Source of the DNA: CBDAQV01 sp965199335
GTDB taxonomy: Bacteria; Pseudomonadota; Alphaproteobacteria; CALMVH01
Length of the DNA stretch: 64,000 nucleotides
Direction of reading: 5' to 3'
NCBI GenBank assembly: GCA_965199335.1
Contig: CBDAQZ010000002.1
Coordinates: forward strand, 253,120 to 317,119
Positions 51,640 to 60,769 of this stretch are shown here, one piece after another. The translations under genes and the position numbers were made by a program. Each line of letters opens with the position of its first letter. The stretch's first letter is position 1. The notes beneath the pieces were generated by a model, which saw only the letters and a program-made list of their open reading frames with translations, was not told the DNA's origin and searched no databases.

Positions 51640-52338
51640 ATGCGACTTATACGATTGATCTTGCTGATTTCGGCGCTTGGCTGGCCCTGTGCCGTCTTCG
51701 CTGGGCCGCCCGTAACCTTCAACGGCGAAGGCGTGACGATCATCCACGACGGGTCGCAGACGGCCTACGACCCCCATACCGAGGCCGGAAGGCTGGCGAT
51801 CCGTGCCACCAGGGGTATCTGCTGCGTCGAAGCCCCGGCGCACTGGCACGGCCTGTCGGCGGGTTTCGCCTTCAACGGCGATATCGACCATAACCTGATC
51901 CACGAGGCACGGCGTTTCGCTGTCAATCCGCGCACGGGGGCTTTCGTTTCCTCTACAACGCTGGAGGATGCGAAATATCCGGTTACCGACCCAAGGCGCT
52001 ACGTCGATTCGGACATGACGCCCATGGTGGGTTTGTCCGCGGAACAGGTGAAGGCGTGTAACTGCAAGCCGGGGGACCGCGTTCTGGTCAGCGATGCCGC
52101 AAATCATGTGACTTTGTGGGCCGTTTATGGTGACAACGTAGGGGATCAGGAGGATGGCCTGGCCTTCACCGGCCTGTCGACTGCCGCGGCGCAAGCACTG
52201 CATATCCCCCTAGACTCCATCACTAAGGACGCCAGGCAAATCGACTACCATTTCACGCTGACGATCTACCCGGATTCCGGTTACGGCCCGCATTTTCCGC
52301 ATGGCGGATTGCCGCCCGTAAAGGAAAATGCCGGTTAA
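51640..52338 (+). CDS. Secreted protein with GH75 chitosanase-like layout
   Basis: A 232-residue protein with a signal peptide (cleavage likely after AVFA, residue 22). The mature part has VTDPRRYVDSDMTPMVGL, KPGDRVLVSD and LWAVYGDNVGD, which follow the order of GH75 chitosanase motifs. The second catalytic residue (Glu in the usual GEAS) is not obvious; the place reads FTGLS. It may be a non-catalytic relative or my match may be wrong. ATG at 51640 has AGAGG close upstream. Confidence 0.45.
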   Translation: MRLIRLILLISALGWPCAVFAGPPVTFNGEGVTIIHDGSQTAYDPHTEAGRLAIRATRGICCVEAPAHWHGLSAGFAFNGDIDHNLIHEARRFAVNPRTGAFVSSTTLEDAKYPVTDPRRYVDSDMTPMVGLSAEQVKACNCKPGDRVLVSDAANHVTLWAVYGDNVGDQEDGLAFTGLSTAAAQALHIPLDSITKDARQIDYHFTLTIYPDSGYGPHFPHGGLPPVKENAG

Positions 52339-52826
52339 GGCATGTCACGCTTGAAGGAAGGCATGCTTTGGCTTGGTCCTTTGCGCCAGCGGTCGAACAG
52401 CCCATACGCGCCCATGGACGAAAACAGCAGGCCGAGCGGGAACAGGTAGAAAGGCTCATGTCTCGACTTCGGAAGTTCCAGTTCTTGGCGTTGCATGAAG
52501 CGGCTGGGTTTTTGAGGGTCGTAGACCACTTCGATCGTATCACCCGGCTTATGGCTACTTGATAAATCGCGAACCGATCCCTTTTCAACATGATCCTCAA
52601 CGGCGAACGTCAGGGAAATCTGTTGATGACTATGGCTTCCCGTACTCTGATATACTTGCTGAACATGTGACATTGTCGATTGTCCGCGCTTGTCCAGAAC
52701 GTGAATCTTCCAGCCCATATTTGCGGAAAACCAGAGCAGGAATAGGCCAAACAGCAGAAGCGCAAAGCACATGACAAGGCTGTCACGCAGATGCTGGACG
52801 GTTACCGAACGTGATGCTGCAGCCAT
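52335..52826 (-). CDS. DUF3592-like membrane protein
   Basis: A 163-residue protein with two membrane helices (about residues 15-38 and 125-145) and an intervening beta-rich domain holding PGDTIEVVYDPQKPSRF, the DUF3592 signature. Function is unknown. Its stop overlaps that of the converging GH75-like gene by four bases. It is divergent from the patatin gene by 77 bases. Confidence 0.75.
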   Translation of the reverse strand: MAAASRSVTVQHLRDSLVMCFALLLFGLFLLWFSANMGWKIHVLDKRGQSTMSHVQQVYQSTGSHSHQQISLTFAVEDHVEKGSVRDLSSSHKPGDTIEVVYDPQKPSRFMQRQELELPKSRHEPFYLFPLGLLFSSMGAYGLFDRWRKGPSQSMPSFKRDMP

Positions 52827-52903
52827 GATCCCGCCATTTCCTGTTGGTTAGTATAGAATTTATCATGCTCCGGTACGATATCCGATAGATTAGAGAGTAA
52901 TCC

Positions 52904-53857
52904 ATGCTGCAGCGAACTACTGAAGTCTGGAAACCCAAGATCGGACTGGCACTCGGCAGCGGCGTTGCCCGCGGCTGGTCGCATATCGGGGTTTTGCGGG
53001 GGCTCAAGAAACACAACATCGAACCCGATATCTATGTCGGCGCCTCCATCGGCGCGCTTGTCGCCGGCGTATCTCTGGCCGGCAAGCTTGACCAGCTGGA
53101 AGCCTGGGCCCGCAAGCTGAACCGCAGGCGTCTGGTGACGCTGATGGATTTCAAGATGCGTTCCGGCTCGCTGATCGGCGGCGAACGCCTGGCACGCGAA
53201 CTGCATACCTATCTTGGCGATCTGCTGATCGAGGATCTGCCCAAGGAATTCGTCGCCATCGCCGCCGACCTCGTCAACGGCCACGAGATATGGATGCGCG
53301 AGGGCTCGCTGGTCAACGCCCTGCGTGCCTCCTACGCCCTGCCCGGCATATTCCCGCCCCTATACCTCAACCATCACTGGATGGTCGATGGCGCGCTGGT
53401 CAACCCCGTTCCGGTATCCGTCTGCACCGCGCTTGGCGCGGACATCACCATCGCCGTCACCCTGCAGGGCGATTTCCTGGGCAAGGTGCGTCAACCGGGC
53501 GCGACGATACCCACCGTCGCGGGCTTCGACCTGCTTGACGGCGTTCCGGGGGCGGAAGCGGAGGTGGAGGAAGCGCGGCGCAGCAGCGTCGCCAGCCGCG
53601 CCTTCCGCCGCCAGGCCGGACACCCCAGCCTGTTCGGCACCATGGTATCGTCACTGGCGATCCTTCAGGACCGTGTGACGCGTGCCCGGCTGGCCGCCGA
53701 TCCGCCGGATATCCTGATCAAGCCGCATATCGGCCATATCGGCCTGCTGGAGTTCGACCGCGCGGCGGAACTGATCGACGAGGGTGAGAAAGCAGTCGAC
53801 CGTGCCATGGCCCGGATGCGCGATGTCTTCGAATCGATAACGCCTCAGCGGGAATAG
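52904..53857 (+). CDS. Patatin-like phospholipase, RssA/NTE type
   Basis: A 317-residue patatin-like protein. The oxyanion stretch LALGSGVARGWSHIG is at about 14-28 (the usual GGGxRG reads GSGVARG), the nucleophile Ser lies in GASIG at about 46-50, and the dyad Asp in VDGALVNPVP. It probably hydrolyses lysophospholipids or similar lipids at the membrane. It overlaps nothing, but its stop is only five bases before the proposed start of the next gene. Confidence 0.9.
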   Translation: MLQRTTEVWKPKIGLALGSGVARGWSHIGVLRGLKKHNIEPDIYVGASIGALVAGVSLAGKLDQLEAWARKLNRRRLVTLMDFKMRSGSLIGGERLARELHTYLGDLLIEDLPKEFVAIAADLVNGHEIWMREGSLVNALRASYALPGIFPPLYLNHHWMVDGALVNPVPVSVCTALGADITIAVTLQGDFLGKVRQPGATIPTVAGFDLLDGVPGAEAEVEEARRSSVASRAFRRQAGHPSLFGTMVSSLAILQDRVTRARLAADPPDILIKPHIGHIGLLEFDRAAELIDEGEKAVDRAMARMRDVFESITPQRE

Positions 53858-53862
53858 TCGTT

Positions 53863-54465
53863 CTGAAAACATTTCTCTATTGCGTCCGGCACGGGCAGAC
53901 CGAAGCCAACCGGGAAAACCGCCTGCTGGGCCATCTGGATGTTCCGCTGAACCAAACCGGTCACGGCCATGCCGCGCATGTTTCCGCATGGCTGGCCGAC
54001 AAGTGCATCGCCCGGATATTCACCAGCCCCCTGCAACGCGCCAGCGCGACCGCCGCCGCCATAGCGCGAACTACAGGCGCGCCGGTTACTGTCGATCCAT
54101 TACTGGCCGAAGTCGATTTCGGCGATATCGACGGCATGACGATCGCCGAGGCTACGGAGCGCGGCATATACGGCGAACGCGATCGGGATCGGATGAATTT
54201 CCGGCCACCAAATGGCGAGAGCTACATCGAGCTGTTGGCGCGGCTGGAAAACTTCTTCACGCGCGAGAACTTGCTGCAAGCTACGGCGCCCGTCGTCATC
54301 GTATCGCATCAAGGCACCACCCGCATGATCGCGGCGCTGCTGGGCATGATGCCGGCCGAGAAAGCGGCCTATATATCCTTCGAGCATCGGGCCGTCCTGA
54401 CCGCGGGACGTAACGGCGATAACCAAATCGAAACCCGAATAGACGATATCTCGATTCATGATTGA
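53863..54465 (+). CDS. Histidine phosphatase (phosphoglycerate-mutase family) with a CTG start
   Basis: A 200-residue branch-1 histidine phosphatase. The catalytic RHG is in YCVRHGQTEANRENR at about 6-20, IFTSPLQRASATA gives the third arginine, EVDFGDIDG the acid region and VSHQGTTR the second histidine. No ATG, GTG or TTG exists in frame before the RHG motif. CTG at 53863 gives the normal family opening (M)KTFLYCVRHG and has AGCGGGA nine bases upstream, so it is the best start. An internal ATG at 54136 would lose the active site. The stop overlaps otsB by eight bases. The substrate is unknown. Confidence 0.8.
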   Translation: MKTFLYCVRHGQTEANRENRLLGHLDVPLNQTGHGHAAHVSAWLADKCIARIFTSPLQRASATAAAIARTTGAPVTVDPLLAEVDFGDIDGMTIAEATERGIYGERDRDRMNFRPPNGESYIELLARLENFFTRENLLQATAPVVIVSHQGTTRMIAALLGMMPAEKAAYISFEHRAVLTAGRNGDNQIETRIDDISIHD

Positions 54466-55237
54466 AGAATTCAGTTTCGACCATGTCGACCGCTCGCGTC
54501 CCTGGGCTCTGTTCCTCGACATCGACGGTACGCTGGTCGAATTCGCGGCCACACCCGATCAGGTCGTCATGCCGCAACAGGTGACCGACACGCTGCAACG
54601 CCTATCCGGCGAGGCGCGAGGAACGCTGGCGATCATTACCGGCCGTCCGATCCCGAGCGCCGACAAGCTGTTTCACCCGGTATCGTTTCCCATGGCAGGA
54701 TTGCACGGCGGCGAGTTCCGCCACGACGGACGGCACGAAACGCTGCCCGTGCCCGTGATCCCGGAGCAGTGGAAACAACGGGCGATGCAATTGGCCGATG
54801 AGCTTCCAGGCGTCAGTTACGAGCCGAAGCGCCAGGGACTTGCGGTCCATTTCCGGGAAGCACCGGAACAGGGACCGACCGTCACCGAGGCGCTGCGTAA
54901 AATGGTGGAGGAGCCGATAAATCCCGGCTTTCATCTGCTGGAAGCGCATGGCGCAACCGAGATACGCCCCGATGGCATCGACAAGGGTTCGGCCATCGAA
55001 CGCTTCATGCAGATGCCACACTTCAAAGGCTGCCATCCCATCTTCTTCGGTGACGACACAACCGACGATGACGGGTTTCGCGCACTGGAAAAGATCGGTG
55101 GCACGCGTGTGGTGGTCGGGCAGCGTCGCCCTCCCGAGGCACAGTTCTATGTCAAGGATCCGCAGACGATGCGTGATCTTCTTGCAAAGCTGTCGATGCC
55201 GACCGGAACACCAGATACTTCGCCATCGGAAAATTGA
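54458..55237 (+). CDS. otsB: Trehalose-6-phosphate phosphatase
   Basis: A 259-residue HAD-family phosphatase. Motif I is LDIDGTLVEF (Asp23 and Asp25), motif II the ITGRP region, and motif IV GDDTTDDDGFRAL. The cap region has FREAPEQ and GFHLLEAHGATEIRP. It releases trehalose from its 6-phosphate. otsA is not in the window. The 3' end runs 86 bases into the convergent gtrA gene. Confidence 0.92.
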   Translation: MIEEFSFDHVDRSRPWALFLDIDGTLVEFAATPDQVVMPQQVTDTLQRLSGEARGTLAIITGRPIPSADKLFHPVSFPMAGLHGGEFRHDGRHETLPVPVIPEQWKQRAMQLADELPGVSYEPKRQGLAVHFREAPEQGPTVTEALRKMVEEPINPGFHLLEAHGATEIRPDGIDKGSAIERFMQMPHFKGCHPIFFGDDTTDDDGFRALEKIGGTRVVVGQRRPPEAQFYVKDPQTMRDLLAKLSMPTGTPDTSPSEN

Positions 55238-55622
55238 ACATCAACCCAGCGATCGATCCGACGGCGACCGCAAGGAACAGATGCTTTTCCCAGATTCCGC
55301 CGATCGTGATCATGCCCGCATAGGCGGCATAGTTAATGCACATCCCGCCGATCGTGACCAGCAGATAGGTCAGCCACTCTTTTCCGATATGCACGCCGGT
55401 TGGACGATCGCGGAACGTCCAGAACCGATTGCACAGCCAGGTGAATACGGCGGAGATCAGGAACGCCACGACCTGCCCGGAATATTTATCCAGTCCGATA
55501 TGGATTCCCAATGTCAGCATGGTGACGTCGGTCAGGTATCCCCCCGTCCCCACGATGCCGAACTTGAAGAAATGCGAGCCGATGAAATGGCGTATCCGGC
55601 GTTCGATCCATTGCCTGTTCAT
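55152..55622 (-). CDS. GtrA-family membrane protein
   Basis: A 156-residue protein with four membrane helices. FFKFGIVGTGGYLTDVTML opens the family domain and WLCNRFWTFRDR is its signature. GtrA proteins are thought to flip bactoprenol-linked sugars. I chose ATG at 55620-55622, which overlaps the upstream stop (ATGA). Its last 28 codons overlap the otsB gene on the other strand. Confidence 0.88.
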   Translation of the reverse strand: MNRQWIERRIRHFIGSHFFKFGIVGTGGYLTDVTMLTLGIHIGLDKYSGQVVAFLISAVFTWLCNRFWTFRDRPTGVHIGKEWLTYLLVTIGGMCINYAAYAGMITIGGIWEKHLFLAVAVGSIAGLMFNFPMAKYLVFRSASTALQEDHASSADP

Positions 55623-57166
55623 GGGCGCTCTACGGGGCATAGACGCAAATCTTCCGAGACGTTCGACCTGACCCACTCGCAGCGTGTGAAGTCGGATGCA
55701 AGCCTGTAGTCGAACAGCGTCTTTTCGGTGGCCGCTTCGTCACCAGGCGCGAACAGGACCAGCATCGGTCCTTTCGTCGCCGCGATGCGATTGTGCAGGA
55801 TACCGGCAAATGCATCGCCGATGGCAAGGTAGCTTCCAGCACGCAGGACTGTCACGCCCTGTGGCAGCGACGGCACCACGAACCCCATGGGTGCGCCGCC
55901 GGTCATGATCACTGTCGCATTGTCGGCGATGGCATGCGGCAGCATGACGGACACATAATCGCCCGCCCATGGCCTGCGGTTCCAACCGACGGAAATCAGA
56001 CACAAGGAAATTACCAGCATCCCGGTCGATGCGGCGGCGACCGCCTTGCGCGGCAATGGCAGGCACCCGATCGCCAGGACCATGAGCAGGGGCGAAAGCA
56101 TTTCCAGCGGCAGGATGTAGCGATAGATAGCGAACATGTATTCCCAGGCGGCGAAGCTGATCGCGGCGACGGCGAACAGGAACCATGCGACGGGACGTAC
56201 CACCAGCCCCTCCGCGCGCACTTTGCGCAGGGCGAGGCTTGCAAGGGCGACGACGATGAACAGATAAGCCCCCGCGATATGGACGTCGCGAAAATGGTAC
56301 TCGGCGACGCGGCGGGAGTTGGCGCTGAACAGGAAGGGGAATGTCAGCGCCGTCAGCGCATCGTGAGGCAGGAAGGTCGCATCGCGGTTGCCGCCGACTT
56401 CCGCATAGGGCGATTTGAAAAGATTGTTGAAATAGGGGAACACGGGATTACCGAACGCATCCTGCAGCCGCCACATCCAGTAGCCGCCTAGCAGTGCCAT
56501 GCCGATGGCGCCACCAAGGCCGAACAGAACGGTCCGCTCGACGCGGCTGCGGGCATTGCCGCGTGACGCGATCAACAGGCCGAGGGCCATTCCCAGCGGA
56601 TAGACGGCAGCCGTCAGTTTAAGCCCCGCCGCACTTCCCGCCAGTAGGCCCGCCAGCAGCAGGCGCGTGACCTCGCGTGGTTGTGTGATTGCCTTTCCGC
56701 CATCCTTGGCCAGCACGTAGAGGGCAAGGAATGTCGGCGTCCCGAGCGGCAGGTCCCATGAGACGACACCCACCTGCCCCAGCACGCCGCCACCCAGCAA
56801 GCCGCTGAGCGCGATGCCGGCTGCGGCCATGAAACGGTGGCGCTCGTTCTCGATGCTCAACGATTGTTCTGCCAGCAGACAAAGCGGCACGAAAGCGATG
56901 CTTGCTGCAAGCGCAACCAGAAATCCCGCGACGATCGATGGCAGGTGCGTGGCGATCAGGAAAAACGGCAGTTCGAGAAGTGGGTTGTAGAAAGTGGCAT
57001 GCTCCGACACCAGAACGTCGGTCAGCAACCGGCCATGCAGAAGCGCATAGGGCGCGTACCAGCGATAGTTGAGAAAGTCCCAGTTCGAATCCTTGCCCAT
57101 GACGACCGAAAACAGGCCGGCAAGCACCGGCACGCCGATGAGCACGAGCAGCCGCAGATATTTCAT
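55619..57166 (-). CDS. Polytopic GT-C-like membrane protein
   Basis: A 515-residue protein with roughly eleven membrane helices. The first periplasmic loop has the motif WDFLNYRWYAPYALLHGR and later EHATFYNPLLE, a pattern of GT-C-type glycosyltransferases and related unknown proteins often beside GtrA. The acidic residues suggest a lipid-linked sugar donor. The C-terminus is a soluble domain with GAPMGFVVPSLPQG. It overlaps both neighbours by four bases. Confidence 0.72.
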   Translation of the reverse strand: MKYLRLLVLIGVPVLAGLFSVVMGKDSNWDFLNYRWYAPYALLHGRLLTDVLVSEHATFYNPLLELPFFLIATHLPSIVAGFLVALAASIAFVPLCLLAEQSLSIENERHRFMAAAGIALSGLLGGGVLGQVGVVSWDLPLGTPTFLALYVLAKDGGKAITQPREVTRLLLAGLLAGSAAGLKLTAAVYPLGMALGLLIASRGNARSRVERTVLFGLGGAIGMALLGGYWMWRLQDAFGNPVFPYFNNLFKSPYAEVGGNRDATFLPHDALTALTFPFLFSANSRRVAEYHFRDVHIAGAYLFIVVALASLALRKVRAEGLVVRPVAWFLFAVAAISFAAWEYMFAIYRYILPLEMLSPLLMVLAIGCLPLPRKAVAAASTGMLVISLCLISVGWNRRPWAGDYVSVMLPHAIADNATVIMTGGAPMGFVVPSLPQGVTVLRAGSYLAIGDAFAGILHNRIAATKGPMLVLFAPGDEAATEKTLFDYRLASDFTRCEWVRSNVSEDLRLCPVERP

Positions 57167-59772
57167 GCCACGAACAAAGCTTCGAACAGTGTCCGCAATT
57201 CTGGCAGGCCATAGGGCTTGCTCAGTAACACCGACCCGGGAACGAGCGTCAGCAGATCCCCCGGATCACGGCCCGTGGCGAACACAACCTTAAGATCCGG
57301 AAAAAGTTTGCGGGCCGCGATGGCGACCTGCCGCCCGTCCGCATCGCCCAGATTTACGTCCACCAGCAGCGCATCGGGCCGGCGAACGGCAAGCGCTGCC
57401 ATCGCGCCTTTGAGGTCTGCGGTTGCCGTGACCTCGATCCCGAATTCTTCCAGCATGTCGACGGTCGCCATCTGAACCATAGGGTCGTCCTCTACGAAGA
57501 CGATCTTCCGCCCCGCCAGAGTCGAACCCTCGAACGTTTGCAGCGGCGATTCAGCGATAACCGGTTCAGGTTGAACGAGAACTTCGGGAGCAGGTTCGGC
57601 GACAGGTAACGGGACGTTGTCCTTCGGCATGCATTCGTTCAGGACGGCCCGCATCTTGCGTGCCAGATCCTCCTTGCGATACGGCTTGCTTAGCAGATGC
57701 ACGCCGTCATCAAGCCGTCCGTGATGAATGATCGAGTTCTCGGTGTAACCAGACGTGAACACGATGCACAGGCCTTCGCGCAGCTTGTTAGCCTCCTGCG
57801 CCAGCCTGCGACCCTGTATCTCGCCCGGCATGACCACGTCGGTGAACATCAGGTCGATCTTTTCGTCGGTCTGCAGGATTTCAAGCGCGGCCTGACCATT
57901 CGCCGCTTCCAGCGTGCGATAGCCAAGGTCTTGCAGGATGGCGACGACGGCCGAGCGCACGTTTGCTTCATCCTCGACCACCAAGATCACCTCGCCCTGC
58001 CCGTTGACCGCATCCAGCGTGGGCATTATCTGAGCCGTCTCGACCTGTATCGAACGTGGCAAGTACAGCTTGATCGTCGTACCCACGCCCTGTTCGCTAT
58101 AGATCTTCGCATGGCCGCCCGACTGGCGCGCGAAACCGTAGACCATGCTGAGGCCCAGCCCCGTTCCCTTGCCTTCCGGCTTTGTCGAGAAGAAGGGATC
58201 GAAGGCGCGGTTGAGGGTTTCCTTGCTCATGCCCGTGCCGGTATCGGTCACCGCCAGCATCACATACTGACCCGGCCTGACCTCGTCGTGCAGGCGGGCG
58301 TAATCGTCGTCCAGGTAGGCGTTGCCGCTTTCTATGGTCAGGCGTCCCCCGTCCGGCATCGCATCGCGGGCATTGATCGCCAGGTTGACGATGGCGTTTT
58401 CCAGCTGGCTGCGATCGACCATCGCGGTCCACAGTCCCGCCGCCGTCGTCTCCTCGATCTCGATCGACTCGCCCAGCGTGCGCCGCAACAGTTCCGTCAG
58501 CTCGCGCGCCAGCTTGCCCATGTTGACGGGCTCCGGCTTCAATGGCTGGCGGCGGGCGAAGGCGAGCAATTGGCGCGTCAGCTTGCTGCCACGCTCGGCC
58601 CCCACCAGCGCATCCTTCAGACGCTTCTGGATCGCCGGTTCCTGTACCTGCCTTAGGGCAAGATCCAGATTGGCCATGATGATCTGCAGCAGATTGTTGA
58701 AGTCGTGCGCGATGCCGCCGGTCAGCTGGCCGACTGTCTCCATCTTCTGTGCCTGCCGCAGCGTACTTTCCGCGCGAACGCTGTCGGTTATGTCGCGGGC
58801 CGTGAATACCATGCCGCCCGTCGACATAAGGCTCTTGGCGACATCCAGCGTCCGGCCATCCTTGCGTTCGAATGTGCCTGCAGCCGGGCGCATGTCGGAG
58901 GCAGGCAGTGTTGACATCCGAGCGAACGTGCCATCGACTTCCCTATCGACCGCAATCATATCCTCAAGCTGACGGACCGTGCTGGCCTGAGCCGGATTGA
59001 GCCCGAAGACCTCGAAGAAGCGCCGGTTCGAGGCAACCAGACGCGAAGACCCATCGAATGCGCCTATTCCCTCGTCTACCGTATCCAGTGTCGTCTGCAG
59101 CAGCCGCGCCTTGATCTCCAGCTCGTTCTCGGTCCGGGCCAACCGCTCGAAGCTGCGCAGGAATACATATCCGCCGCCGAAAGAAAGAAACGTCAGGCCG
59201 ACGAACAGCACGCCGGTAATCAGGAATGTCTGACGCTCGGCCGTGCGATATTCCTCAAGCCGCTGCTCAAGCAGGGTGCGTTCAGCGATCGTCATGTCGC
59301 TGACCAGTCCGCGAATCGAAACCATCGCCGCTTCGCCGCTATTGTTCATGATGATAGCCTGCGCGGCATCGTATCCCTTGGCCCGCCGCGTTTCGATGGT
59401 ATCGCCCAGTTCGCGAAGCTTGACCTGCAAATAGCCGTTCAGGCTTTCCAGTCGTGCCAGTTGCCCTGGCGCTTCGGTCAGAAGGCCATGCAGCTTCAGC
59501 ACGGTTTGCGGAATCTGGGTCTCAGCGTCGTGATAGGGTTTCAGGTAATCTTCATTACCAGTCAGCATGAATCCCCGCTGCGACGACTCGGCTGCCTGCG
59601 CCAGGTTCAGAAGCTGCTGTGTTTCGCCCAGCACCTCGTTGGTAACATTGACCAGAGTACGGCTATCTTCCATATCCCGTGCCGAATGATAGGCGAACAG
59701 CGCCGTACCAAGCATAAGCAGCACCAACGGCACCGCGATGATAGCGATCAAACTTCCAGACTGGCGTGGCAT
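57163..59772 (-). CDS. Hybrid sensor histidine kinase (CHASE3-PAS-HisKA-HATPase-REC-REC)
   Basis: An 869-residue membrane kinase. A first membrane helix (about 8-28) is followed by a CHASE3-like sensor (about 35-180), a second helix (about 183-205), PAS (about 220-330), the phospho-His in GGIAHDFNNLLQ, the ATP site with AINARDAMPDGG, DTGTGM and GTGLGL, then REC1 (LMFTDVVMPGEI) and REC2 (ALLVDVNLGDADG). It has no DNA-binding output. ATG at 59770-59772; the open frame upstream is antisense to FTR1. It is coupled by ATGA to the GT-C-like gene. Confidence 0.9.
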   Translation of the reverse strand: MPRQSGSLIAIIAVPLVLLMLGTALFAYHSARDMEDSRTLVNVTNEVLGETQQLLNLAQAAESSQRGFMLTGNEDYLKPYHDAETQIPQTVLKLHGLLTEAPGQLARLESLNGYLQVKLRELGDTIETRRAKGYDAAQAIIMNNSGEAAMVSIRGLVSDMTIAERTLLEQRLEEYRTAERQTFLITGVLFVGLTFLSFGGGYVFLRSFERLARTENELEIKARLLQTTLDTVDEGIGAFDGSSRLVASNRRFFEVFGLNPAQASTVRQLEDMIAVDREVDGTFARMSTLPASDMRPAAGTFERKDGRTLDVAKSLMSTGGMVFTARDITDSVRAESTLRQAQKMETVGQLTGGIAHDFNNLLQIIMANLDLALRQVQEPAIQKRLKDALVGAERGSKLTRQLLAFARRQPLKPEPVNMGKLARELTELLRRTLGESIEIEETTAAGLWTAMVDRSQLENAIVNLAINARDAMPDGGRLTIESGNAYLDDDYARLHDEVRPGQYVMLAVTDTGTGMSKETLNRAFDPFFSTKPEGKGTGLGLSMVYGFARQSGGHAKIYSEQGVGTTIKLYLPRSIQVETAQIMPTLDAVNGQGEVILVVEDEANVRSAVVAILQDLGYRTLEAANGQAALEILQTDEKIDLMFTDVVMPGEIQGRRLAQEANKLREGLCIVFTSGYTENSIIHHGRLDDGVHLLSKPYRKEDLARKMRAVLNECMPKDNVPLPVAEPAPEVLVQPEPVIAESPLQTFEGSTLAGRKIVFVEDDPMVQMATVDMLEEFGIEVTATADLKGAMAALAVRRPDALLVDVNLGDADGRQVAIAARKLFPDLKVVFATGRDPGDLLTLVPGSVLLSKPYGLPELRTLFEALFVA

Positions 59773-59870
59773 GGTTGGCAATCTACAGACGGGCCCAGAG
59801 CGTGTCGAGGCGTAACAGATAGATGGTTCACTCGGAATGTCGCATTTCAATACCGTGTAAGTAGATTGGT

Positions 59871-59887
59871 TGCAAATCGTTCTCATT
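59871..59887. promoter_or_regulatory. Candidate Fur box
   Basis: TGCAAATCGTTCTCATT. In the 7-1-7 model (TGATAAT-N-ATTATCA) it matches 10 of 14 positions. It lies 46 bases upstream of the FTR1 iron permease and 99 bases upstream of the divergent kinase, so it fits iron repression of the permease. Confidence 0.5.
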
Positions 59888-59932
59888 CTTAGTATGTAGG
59901 AGGCCCCTAGTGATAGCTCCGGTTCACAGAAC

Positions 59933-60769
59933 ATGCTGGCAAGTTTGATCATCGTTTTCCGCGAAGTGCTCGAAGCGGGAATAATTACCGGTATCGTGCT
60001 GGCGGCAACACGCGGCATGAAGGGCCGGAATTTGTTCGTTTCGGGCGGTATCCTGGCCGGAATTGCCGGTGCCTGCATCGTTGCCGCCTGCGCCGGTGCG
60101 ATTTCCGATGCGCTGGCCGGCAGCGGGCAGGAAGTATTCAACGCCTCGGTGCTCGGCCTGGCCGTTCTGATGCTGGGCTGGCACAATGTCTGGATGGCGC
60201 ATCATGGCCGCGAACTGGCAAAGGAAGCCGGCGATCTTGGCCGTGCGATCGCATCGGGCAAGCGTCCGCTCTATGCACTTGCCGTCGTAATCGGCATCGC
60301 CGTCCTGCGGGAAGGCTCCGAAGTCGTACTGTTTCTCTACGGTATCGCCGTTTCCAGCCATGAGACTTTCGCAGGCATAGCTACCGGTTCGGCGCTTGGG
60401 CTTCTGGGCGGCGTGGCCGTGACTTTCCTGATCTATTTTGGCCTGGTCCGCATTCCCATGAAACATCTGTTCAAGGTTACCGGGGTCCTGATCGCCTTCC
60501 TGGCGGCGGGGCTTGGTGCACAGGCTGTCGCCTTCCTGGCGCAGGGCGACGTATTGCAAACGGGCCAGCGCCAGCTCTGGAACACCTCGCGCATCTTATC
60601 CGACGATAGCTTGGCGGGCCGGACCCTTCATATCCTGTTCGGCTACACCGCGCGTCCCACTGAGTCGCAGCTAATCGTATATCTGGCGATCCTGTTTGCG
60701 CTGTGGAGTGCGGGACGGCTGGTCGCCAGCGGTTTCGGGCGCAACCACAAAATGCTGGCGGCTTCCTAG
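59933..60769 (+). CDS. FTR1-family iron permease
   Basis: A 278-residue membrane protein with seven helices. Both REXXE iron-binding motifs are present: REVLE at about 10-14 and REGSE at about 125-129. This is the EfeU/FTR1 high-affinity iron channel type. No EfeO or EfeB partner is nearby. ATG at 59933. A Fur-like box lies upstream. The stop overlaps the DUF72 stop through the palindrome CTAG. Confidence 0.92.
   Translation: MLASLIIVFREVLEAGIITGIVLAATRGMKGRNLFVSGGILAGIAGACIVAACAGAISDALAGSGQEVFNASVLGLAVLMLGWHNVWMAHHGRELAKEAGDLGRAIASGKRPLYALAVVIGIAVLREGSEVVLFLYGIAVSSHETFAGIATGSALGLLGGVAVTFLIYFGLVRIPMKHLFKVTGVLIAFLAAGLGAQAVAFLAQGDVLQTGQRQLWNTSRILSDDSLAGRTLHILFGYTARPTESQLIVYLAILFALWSAGRLVASGFGRNHKMLAAS

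Noticed and set aside
53863..54135. Histidine phosphatase as a truncated pseudogene starting at the ATG 54136
   Set aside because: The frame upstream encodes the complete RHG active site without a stop, so the gene is whole if CTG is the start.
59773..60186. Upstream extension of the hybrid kinase frame
   Set aside because: It would overlap FTR1 in antisense; the membrane helix follows the ATG at 59772 directly.
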